Shown here piece by piece: positions 1-5,962 of a stretch of DNA of 5,962 nucleotides. A program made the position numbers and the translations under genes. The notes beneath the pieces are model-generated. The model ran no database searches, was not told the DNA's origin, and saw only the letters and a list, made by a program, of their open reading frames with translations. How positions within the stretch are numbered: the first letter of the stretch is position 1; each line of letters begins with the position of its first letter. This DNA is from Anaerolineales bacterium (GTDB lineage: Bacteria; Chloroflexota; Anaerolineae; Anaerolineales; UBA6663): the NCBI GenBank assembly GCA_016789165.1, contig JAEURL010000508.1, positions 1-5,962 on the forward strand. The letters are read 5' to 3'.

Positions 1-402
1 GGCGCCCGCTCGCCCTTCGCGGCCGAGGTCAGCTTCACGACGCCGGGCACGCGCCCCAGTCCAACGCCCTCAGCCACCCCGACCGCCAGCGCCACGCCCG
101 GCGAGCCGGCCACGGCCACACGGACGCCCACGGTGACCCAGACCCCGCAATTGACGGGCACGGTGACCGCCAGCGCCACACCCGGCGGGCCGGCCACGGC
201 CACAGGGACCCAGACCCCGCGGTTGACGGGCACGGTGACCGCCACCGCCACACCCGGCGGGCCGGCCACAGCCACGCCAACGCCAACTCAACCACTGGCG
301 GGCACCGCCACCGCCTTGGTGGGAACTCCGTCGGCCACCGGACTGCCTGTCACGGGCGCCGCCTACCAGGTCTTTCTGCCCGTCCTTTTCACCGAACCTT
401 GA
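1..402 (+). CDS. C-terminal end of a Thr/Pro-rich secreted or surface protein (5' truncated)
   Basis: The frame is open from the first base of the window to a TGA at 400-402, giving 133 residues with no start codon inside that is obviously the real one. Almost the whole segment is low-complexity Thr/Pro/Ala/Gly of the TPTATAT type, a composition typical of extended, possibly glycosylated linkers in exported proteins. Two 24-residue units (TQTPxLTGTVTA... followed by TPGGPATAT) stand in tandem at 136-279, with a partial related unit before them. The protein ends in GLPVTGAAYQVFLPVLFTEP. A short hydrophobic tail with an FLP/YLP core is, from my memory of Chloroflexota proteomes, common at the ends of their secreted proteins. 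LPVTG at 343-357 resembles a sortase signal, but the following 14 residues are too short and lack a basic end. The catalytic or binding part lies upstream of the window, so no function can be assigned. The GTG at 133 could be mistaken for a start, but the frame runs through it. Confidence 0.75.
   Translation, partial: GARSPFAAEVSFTTPGTRPSPTPSATPTASATPGEPATATRTPTVTQTPQLTGTVTASATPGGPATATGTQTPRLTGTVTATATPGGPATATPTPTQPLAGTATALVGTPSATGLPVTGAAYQVFLPVLFTEP
136..279 (+). repeat. Two tandem copies of a 72-bp in-frame repeat
   Basis: Unit 1 spans 136-207 and unit 2 spans 208-279. Over the first 69 bases of each unit I count 5 mismatches; the last codon differs (GGG versus CCA). Each encodes 24 residues starting TQTP and ending PATAT plus one residue. 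A diverged partial copy (TASATPGEPATATR) precedes them at 82-123, offset by an extra 12 bases (TPTV, 124-135). The near-identity at synonymous positions suggests recent duplication or slippage rather than selection on the peptide alone. Confidence 0.85.
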
Positions 403-426
403 CCCGCCTTCTGGGTCGGCTATAAT
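399..426 (+). promoter_or_regulatory. Sigma70-type promoter for prfA
   Basis: TTGACC at 399-404 (5 of 6 to the -35 consensus), a 16-bp spacer, then TATAAT at 421-426 (perfect -10). The -35 overlaps the TGA stop codon (400-402) of the upstream gene. In a window this GC-rich such an AT-rich hexamer pair is unlikely by chance. Transcription would be expected to start near 433-436, leaving a leader of about 40 nt before the prfA ATG. Confidence 0.75.
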
Positions 427-439
427 TTCCGCGCTCACC

Positions 440-459
440 GGCCACGCCAGCGCGTGGCC
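440..459 (+). other. Perfect 8-bp hairpin in the prfA leader
   Basis: GGCCACGC (440-447), loop CAGC (448-451), GCGTGGCC (452-459): a fully paired, GC-rich stem followed by only three T (460-462). It lies between the predicted transcription start (about 433) and the prfA ATG at 476. It could stabilise the 5' end of the transcript or modulate prfA expression. It could also serve as a weak terminator for the upstream gene, although the T-run is too short for a convincing intrinsic terminator. Confidence 0.6.
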
Positions 460-475
460 TTTCGCATCAAGGCCT

Positions 476-1547
<1,072 letters not shown>

Positions 1548-1561
<14 letters not shown>

Positions 1562-2447
1562 GGCGCCGGAAGACGCCGGCCATACGCCGGCCGGCCCGAC
1601 CATCGGCGCGGCGCTGCACACCGCCCAGGCCGCCCTCGCCGGCGCCGACGCCCCCCGCCTGACCGCCGAGGTCCTGCTGGCCCAGGTGCTCGGCCTGGGC
1701 CGCGCCCAGGTGCTGGCCCGCCCCGCCCAGGCGCTCTCCCCGGACCAACAGACCGCCTTCACTCAGCTCGTGGCCCGCGCCGCCCAGGGCGAGCCGCTGC
1801 CGTACCTCACCGGCCGGCGCGAATTCCACGGCCTGGAATTCCTGGTGGACCCGCGCGTGCTGATCCCGCGGCCCGAGACCGAGCTGCTGGTGGACCAGGC
1901 CCTGGCATTCCTGGCCGCGCAGCCGGCCGGCGCCGACCGGCCCGTGCTGGACGTGGGCACCGGCTCCGGCTGCATTGCGGTGACGCTGGCCGTCAAGCAC
2001 CCGGCGGCCAGCGTGACGGCCGTGGACGTCTCAGCCGAGGCCCTGGCCGTGGCCGCGGCCAATGCCGCCCGGCACGGCGTGCTCGGCCGCGTCAGTTTCT
2101 TCCAATCCGACCTGCTCTCCGGCCTGCCCCAGCGGCCGGCCGGCTTCCACCTGCTGTGCGCCAACCTGCCCTACATCCCGAGCGAAACCCTGGCCGGGCT
2201 GCCGGTGGCCCGCTTCGAGCCGCGCCTGGCGCTGGACGGCGGGCCGGACGGCCTGCGGTGGGTGCGCCGGCTGCTGGTGGACGCGCCGCGCGTCATGGCC
2301 CCCGGCGGCCGCCTGCTGCTGGAGATCGAGCACCGCCAGGGCGCCCTGGCCCTGGAGCTGGCCCGGCAGGCCTTCCCCGGCGCGCTGGCCGTCCTCCAGC
2401 CGGACTACGCCGGCCTGGACCGCCTGCTCAGCCTGCAACTGCCCTGA
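1548..2447 (+). CDS. prmC: Peptide chain release factor N5-glutamine methyltransferase
   Basis: A 299-residue SAM-dependent methyltransferase (PrmC/HemK) that methylates the GGQ glutamine of release factors, here Q229 of the adjacent RF1. A helical N-terminal domain includes PRLTAEVLLAQVLGL (36-50), GEPLPYLTGRREFHGLEF (81-98) and the conserved IPRPETELL (106-114). SAM-binding motif I is VLDVGTGSGCIAV (133-145), and D160 at the end of the next strand is the likely ribose-binding acid. The catalytic motif is NLPY (206-209, bases 2163-2174) instead of the usual NPPY. EPRLALDGGPDGL (224-236) is the typical downstream signature. The ATG at 1548 lies inside prfA in another frame, with no visible Shine-Dalgarno, which suggests translational coupling. 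About 16 residues precede the usual family start near TIGAAL, but no in-frame ATG or GTG start is seen closer to it. Confidence 0.96.
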
Positions 2448-2455
2448 GGCCGGCC

Positions 2456-2468
2456 GGTCGGCTACAAT
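2456..2468 (+). promoter_or_regulatory. Promoter-like -10 element before the DUF6504-like gene
   Basis: TACAAT at 2463-2468 (5 of 6 to the -10 consensus) lies in the 29-nt gap after prmC. It sits inside a 13-nt sequence that matches the prfA promoter at 414-426 in 12 of 13 positions (GGTCGGCTAYAAT). No good -35 is seen: CTGCCC at 2439-2444 matches TTGACA at only three positions. Transcription would begin about at the ATG at 2477, giving a nearly leaderless message. Confidence 0.45.
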
Positions 2469-2475
2469 GAGGGGG
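2469..2475 (+). promoter_or_regulatory. Possible Shine-Dalgarno of the DUF6504-like gene
   Basis: GAGGGGG directly precedes the ATG at 2477 by one base; its GAGG core (2469-2472) is four bases away, short but usable. It supports the 2477 start. If transcription starts from the -10-like element at 2463-2468, this site would be mostly absent from the message, so it matters only for read-through transcripts from the prfA promoter. Confidence 0.35.
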
Positions 2476-2476
2476 C

Positions 2477-2863
2477 ATGGAGCCGCTCAAGCCGCTGCGC
2501 TTTATCGGCGCACCCATCGACGTGCAGTTTGACGAGCCGCCCGCGCTGGAAAAAGCGCCGCCCTGCCCGAACGCCTTCACCTGGGACGGCACCCCCTTCC
2601 GCATCATCGCCCTGCTGGCCGAATGGCACGATTACGGCCGGCGCGGCCACCTGGCCCGCAACATGCGCCCCGAGCACGCCCGCCGCGCCGCCCGCACCGG
2701 CTCGTGGGGTGTGGGCCGTTTTCACTTTCGTGTGCGCGCCATCTGCCCGGCCACGCTCGCGGCCGGCGGCCAGATCTTCGAGCTGTACTACGACCGCGCC
2801 CCGCAGGACGCCAGCCGCCGGCGCGGCGGCTGGTTCCTGGTCAGCGAGCTTGCCGAACCGTAA
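2477..2863 (+). CDS. Small protein resembling the DUF6504 family
   Basis: A 128-residue cytoplasmic protein with no signal peptide or membrane segment. The order of conserved-looking pieces fits my recollection of DUF6504: RFIGAPIDVQFDEPP (8-22), FTWDGTPFRIIALLAEWHDYG (two overlapping blocks in 34-54), a basic stretch RRGHLARNMRPEHARRAAR (55-73), SWGVGRFHFRVR (76-87), GGQIFELYYDRAP (97-109) and GGWFLVSEL (117-125). Alternating hydrophobic and aromatic residues suggest a small beta-rich fold, and the many Arg residues could mean nucleic-acid contact. Both of these are inference, and no biochemical role is known to me. The ATG at 2477 is supported by GAGGGGG just upstream and by a -10-like element at 2463. 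It follows prmC by 29 nt and precedes the HAD gene by 12 nt. The coding call is firm, the family assignment moderate. Confidence 0.85.
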   Translation: MEPLKPLRFIGAPIDVQFDEPPALEKAPPCPNAFTWDGTPFRIIALLAEWHDYGRRGHLARNMRPEHARRAARTGSWGVGRFHFRVRAICPATLAAGGQIFELYYDRAPQDASRRRGGWFLVSELAEP

Positions 2864-2875
2864 AGCCCCCGCCTC

Positions 2876-3685
2876 ATGCTCAAACTCATCGCCCTCGACA
2901 TCGACGGCACCATCGTCAACCACGAATTGCAGTTCACACCGCGCGTCAAGGCCACCATCGCCCGCGCCCAGGCGCAGGGCCTGATCGTCACCCTGGCCAC
3001 CGGCCGCGGCCCCTCGCCCACCGACTACTTCGCCGAGCAATTGGGCCTGACCGCGCCGCTGGTCTGCCTGCAGGGCGGCGTGATCTATGACTACCGCGAG
3101 CGCCGGACCCTGCACGAGACCCGCCTGCCGCCGGAAGTCATCCCCTGGATCGCGGCCGAAGCCCAGGCGCGCGGCTGGCACCTGCACTTCGAGACCACCG
3201 ACCTGGTCTACATGCCCTACGGCTTGGAGACCCCCAGCGAGCTGGCGGCCTTGTTCCGCGTGGCCAACCTGGCGCGGGTGAAGGACTTCCGGCAGATGCC
3301 CACCGTGCCGCACAAGTTCATCATCTCCGTGCATGATCCCGCCGACCGGGATCCGATCGTCCGCGAGCTGACGCGGTTGGTGCAGGCGGCCGGCCTGCCG
3401 CTCGACGTCTTCGCCTCGCACCCCATCATCGTGGAGGGCCTGCCGACCGGCATCCACAAGGCCACGGGCCTGGCCTGGGTGGCGGACCATCTGGGCCTCA
3501 CGGCCCAGGAGGTGCTGGCCATCGGCGACAACGACAACGACATCACGATGCTGAAGTGGGCGGGCGTGGGCGTGGCGATCGGCAGCGGGTCGGCGGGGGC
3601 GCTGGCCGCCGCGGACTGGGTGGCGCCGAGCCTGGCCGAGGACGGCGCGGCCGTGGCCATCGAGAAATACGCCTTGGCCGCATGA
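2876..3685 (+). CDS. Cof-type HAD-superfamily hydrolase (C2B cap phosphatase)
   Basis: A 269-residue soluble phosphatase of the Cof/YbiV-YidA type, a group that dephosphorylates sugar phosphates and related small metabolites; the actual substrate cannot be read from sequence. All four HAD motifs are visible. Motif I is LIALDIDGT (4-12), with the nucleophile D8 and acid D10. Motif II is LATGRG with T42. Motif III Lys is K195 in GIHKATGL. Motif IV is AIGDNDNDITML (215-226) with D218 and D222. The long insert between motifs II and III (about 70-190) is the expected C2B cap. The position after motif II that often reads NG is QGG here (66-68). The ATG at 2876 gives the standard N-terminus, MLKLIALDIDGT. 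No Shine-Dalgarno is seen in the 12-nt gap upstream. The stop overlaps the next start as ATGA, suggesting coupled translation. Confidence 0.94.
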   Translation: MLKLIALDIDGTIVNHELQFTPRVKATIARAQAQGLIVTLATGRGPSPTDYFAEQLGLTAPLVCLQGGVIYDYRERRTLHETRLPPEVIPWIAAEAQARGWHLHFETTDLVYMPYGLETPSELAALFRVANLARVKDFRQMPTVPHKFIISVHDPADRDPIVRELTRLVQAAGLPLDVFASHPIIVEGLPTGIHKATGLAWVADHLGLTAQEVLAIGDNDNDITMLKWAGVGVAIGSGSAGALAAADWVAPSLAEDGAAVAIEKYALAA

Positions 3686-5962
3686 CCACGCTCCTGCGCG
3701 CGCCGGCCGGCGGCGGCAAGACCGCCGAGGTCCTCGCCCGCCTGCGGCGGCTGCGCGCGGCCGAGCCGCTCGCGCCCGTCAGCGTCATCCTCCCCAATCA
3801 ATTCCAGCGCGCGGCCTTCAGCCGGCGCCTGAGCGCCCAGGGCGGCGCGCTGGGCGTGGCCCGCCTCACCTTCGAGGACCTGGCCCAGGAACTGCTGGCC
3901 CGTGCCGCCGGCCCCCGGCTGCTTCCCCGGCTCGAAAAGGCCGCCCAGCTGCGCGTGCTGCGCCAATGTGTGGATCAGCTCGCGGCCTCCGGCGCGCTGG
4001 CCTACTTCGACCCGATCCGAGATCGGCCCGGCCTGGCCGTGGCCCTGCGCGAGGTCATCGGTGAGCTCAAACGCAGCCGCCTGCTGCCGGAGCAGTTTGC
4101 GGCCGCCGCCCAGGGCCTGGGGCCGCGCCTGGAGGAGATCGGCGCGCTCTACGCCGCCTATCAGGCCTGGCTTCACACGCACGGCTGGGCCGACATCGAG
4201 GGCCAGAGCTGGCTGGCCGCCGAGGCCCTGGTGGAAGCGCCCGAATTGGGCCGCGATCTGCGCCTGCTGATCGTGGACGGCTTCGACGAGTTCAACCCCA
4301 CCCAGCTGGCGGTGCTGGCCCTCCTGGCCGGCCGCGCGCAAGAGACCCTGATCACACTGACCGGCGAGCCCGCGGCCGGGACGAAACGCGGCCGGCCGGC
4401 CTCCGCCGGGCCGCGCCTGGCCCTGCGCCGCTTCCAACGCGCGGAGGCCCAGCTGCGCCGCTTCATCGCTCCGCTGGAGGTGGTGGACCTGCCCGCGCCG
4501 GCCCGCCCGGCGCCGGTCCTGGCCCGCCTGGAGCCGCGCCTGTTCAACGCCGGGGCGGCGCCGGCCCACGCGGCGGGGCGCGCCCCGGCCGTCACCTTCA
4601 CGGCCGCGCAGGATCGTGACCTGGAGGCGCGCGCCGCCCTGCGCTGGGTGAAGGAGCGCCTGGTCCTGGACGGCTGGGCGCCGACGGACCTGGCCGTGAT
4701 GGCCCGCAGCCTCGAACCGTATCGCGCGCCGCTGTTGAGCGCGGCCCGCGAGTTCGGCCTGCCCCTGCACCTCACGGCCGGCCAGCCGCTGGCCGAGAAC
4801 CCCCTCGTCGATGCCGTGCTCGGCCTGCTGGCCCTGCCGGCCCCGCCCGTGGATTGGCGTCCGCGCGCGGTCCTGGCCGCGCTGCGCAGCCCCTATTTCG
4901 ATTGGGCCGCGCTCGGGATCACGGCCGAGGCCACCGCCGCCCTGGAAATGGCCGCTGTTCAGGGAGTGGTGGTCAACGGCCTGGCGCAGTGGCGCGCGGC
5001 CCTGCATCAGCTGGGCGCGGCCGCGGACACCCCGCCGCTGGACGAACCGGAGGCCGCGCGGCTTGCCCCGGCCGCGGCCCGTGGGGCGGCCGCGGCCTTT
5101 GAACGCCTGGCGGCGCGGCTGGAGCCGCCGGCCGCTGGAACCGACCTGGCCGGCTGGCTGTCGTTCGTGGAGGGCTTGCTCGGCGGAGATGAGCCCCCAG
5201 ACGGGCGCGGGCCTGACCAGCCCGCCCTGAACGTCGCCGCCCGCCTGGGCGCCGCCCCGGAGGCCGGCCTGGTGGAACGTGACCGGCAAGCTCTGCGGGC
5301 CTTCAAAGAGGCCCTGCGCGGCCTGGCGCTGGCGGAGTCTGTGCTGGCGGCGCCGCGAGCCTGGGAGTATCCGGCCTTCCTGGTGGCCGTGCGCGAGGCC
5401 GTGGAGGCCGAGGTCTATCACCCGCCGGCCCCGGCTGAAGCCGTGCTGGCGGCCTCGGTGCTGGATGCGCGCGGCCTGGCCTTCCGCGGCGCGGCCCTGC
5501 TCGGTTTGGCCGAGGGCGAGTTCCCGCTGGCCGAGCGCGAGCTGCCCTTGCTGCGCGAGGCGGAGCGCGCCGCCCTGCGCGCCCGCGGCCTGGCGGGCCT
5601 GGAGCCGCGTCTGCGCGGCGAGGAGGTGACGCTTTTCTACGAGGCCGTTACGCGCGCCGGCGAGCAGCTGTGGCTCAGCCGGCCCTACCTGGCCGACGAC
5701 GGCCAGCCCTGGGAGCCCTCCGCCTACTGGCGGCAGGTTCAGCGCCTGCTGGGCGAGCCGCCCGAGGCCCGGCTGCGCGCCGAGGACCGCCTGCCCCCAG
5801 CACAGACAGCCTCCATTGCCGAATGGATCGCCCACGGCTACGCGCCCGAGACGGTGGCGCCCGGCCTGGCCGTCCTGCGCGCGCGCGAGGCGGCCGCGGC
5901 CGCCGGCCCCTACGAAGGTGAGCTAAGTGAGCTGAGCGCGGCCCTGGCCGGCCGCTACGGGG
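3682..5962 (+). CDS. AddB/RexB-like helicase-nuclease subunit (3' truncated)
   Basis: The frame is open from the ATG at 3682 to the end of the window, 760 codons without a stop. It overlaps the HAD stop as ATGA. The N-terminus has a P-loop, APAGGGKT (7-14), matching the [AG]x4GK[ST] pattern, followed by VILPNQFQRAAFSRRL (33-49 region), a typical AddB-like start. LLIVDGFDEFNPTQ (195-208) sits where the Walker B-like strand belongs. FGLPLHLTAGQPLAENP (358-374) and VLDARGLAFRGAALLGLAEGEFP (two adjoining blocks in 593-615) match UvrD-like helicase core motifs as arranged in AddB. The expected C-terminal PD-(D/E)XK nuclease domain and its iron-sulphur cysteines would lie beyond base 5962. These proteins pair with an AddA-type helicase to resect double-strand breaks and load the recombinase. 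Family assignment to the AddB-like or general PD-(D/E)XK nuclease group is firm. Exact orthology to AddB is less so, hence no symbol. Confidence 0.88.
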   Translation, partial: MTTLLRAPAGGGKTAEVLARLRRLRAAEPLAPVSVILPNQFQRAAFSRRLSAQGGALGVARLTFEDLAQELLARAAGPRLLPRLEKAAQLRVLRQCVDQLAASGALAYFDPIRDRPGLAVALREVIGELKRSRLLPEQFAAAAQGLGPRLEEIGALYAAYQAWLHTHGWADIEGQSWLAAEALVEAPELGRDLRLLIVDGFDEFNPTQLAVLALLAGRAQETLITLTGEPAAGTKRGRPASAGPRLALRRFQRAEAQLRRFIAPLEVVDLPAPARPAPVLARLEPRLFNAGAAPAHAAGRAPAVTFTAAQDRDLEARAALRWVKERLVLDGWAPTDLAVMARSLEPYRAPLLSAAREFGLPLHLTAGQPLAENPLVDAVLGLLALPAPPVDWRPRAVLAALRSPYFDWAALGITAEATAALEMAAVQGVVVNGLAQWRAALHQLGAAADTPPLDEPEAARLAPAAARGAAAAFERLAARLEPPAAGTDLAGWLSFVEGLLGGDEPPDGRGPDQPALNVAARLGAAPEAGLVERDRQALRAFKEALRGLALAESVLAAPRAWEYPAFLVAVREAVEAEVYHPPAPAEAVLAASVLDARGLAFRGAALLGLAEGEFPLAERELPLLREAERAALRARGLAGLEPRLRGEEVTLFYEAVTRAGEQLWLSRPYLADDGQPWEPSAYWRQVQRLLGEPPEARLRAEDRLPPAQTASIAEWIAHGYAPETVAPGLAVLRAREAAAAAGPYEGELSELSAALAGRYG

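Noticed and set aside
133..402. A separate 89-residue gene starting at GTG 133
   Set aside because: The frame is open all the way from base 1, and the GTG falls inside the Thr/Pro tail. It is the end of a larger gene.
440..462. Intrinsic terminator for the upstream gene
   Set aside because: The stem is perfect but only three T follow it, and it sits downstream of the prfA promoter, where a working terminator would block prfA. It is kept as a leader hairpin with unknown role.
1819..1841. Closely spaced GAATTC repeats within prmC
   Set aside because: They encode the conserved EFHGLEF segment of PrmC; the repetition follows from the protein sequence.
2448..2455. GGCCGGCC palindrome after the prmC stop
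   Set aside because: GGCC and CCGG strings are very frequent throughout this GC-rich window, the palindrome has no loop or T-run, and there is no reason to call it a terminator or binding site.
3217..5835. An 872-codon open frame on the minus strand
   Set aside because: It lies entirely opposite the HAD and AddB-like genes, both of which show clear family motifs. Its translation is Gly/Gln/Arg/Ala-rich without recognisable motifs. Long antisense frames are expected where third codon positions are almost always G or C.

Overview
The window is a stretch of ordinary, densely coding chromosome. By eye its GC is close to 70%, with strong G/C preference at third codon positions. It most likely comes from a member of the Chloroflexota (Anaerolineae-like). 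This rests on four things: the Thr/Pro 'TPTATAT' linker protein ending in a short FLPV-type tail, the prfA-prmC pair, the style of the AddB-like protein, and the GGCTATAAT promoter preceding prfA. The lineage is inferred from gene style, not from a marker phylogeny.

Layout: all genes are on the + strand. (1) 1-402 is the 3' end of a probable secreted or cell-surface protein, a low-complexity Thr/Pro/Ala tail with two near-identical 72-bp repeats. (2) 403-475 is a short intergenic region. It holds a near-consensus sigma70-type promoter, whose -35 overlaps the upstream stop codon, and a perfect 8-bp hairpin in the presumed leader of the next gene. (3) 476-1561 is prfA (release factor 1). (4) 1548-2447 is prmC, the methyltransferase that modifies the GGQ glutamine of RF1; it overlaps prfA by 14 nt. 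(5) 2477-2863 is a small conserved-type protein resembling DUF6504, with its own -10-like element just upstream. (6) 2876-3685 is a Cof-type HAD phosphatase. (7) 3682 to the window end is the first 760 codons of an AddB/RexB-like helicase-nuclease subunit, overlapping the HAD gene by ATGA and cut before the expected nuclease domain.

How they work together: prfA and prmC form an enzyme-substrate pair for translation termination and are probably translationally coupled. The small protein, HAD phosphatase and AddB-like protein follow with gaps of 29 nt, 12 nt and a 4-nt overlap. They could be read through from the prfA promoter or started from the second promoter-like element near 2463. The AddB-like gene implies double-strand-break processing, and an AddA-like partner would be expected downstream.

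No RNA gene, CRISPR array, insertion sequence, prophage piece or defence system is visible, and no gap between genes exceeds about 75 nt. I did not find a new system. The points most worth a second look are small: the NLPY variant of the PrmC catalytic motif, the leader hairpin before prfA, the shared 13-nt promoter element, and the repeat tail with an LPVTG sequence.
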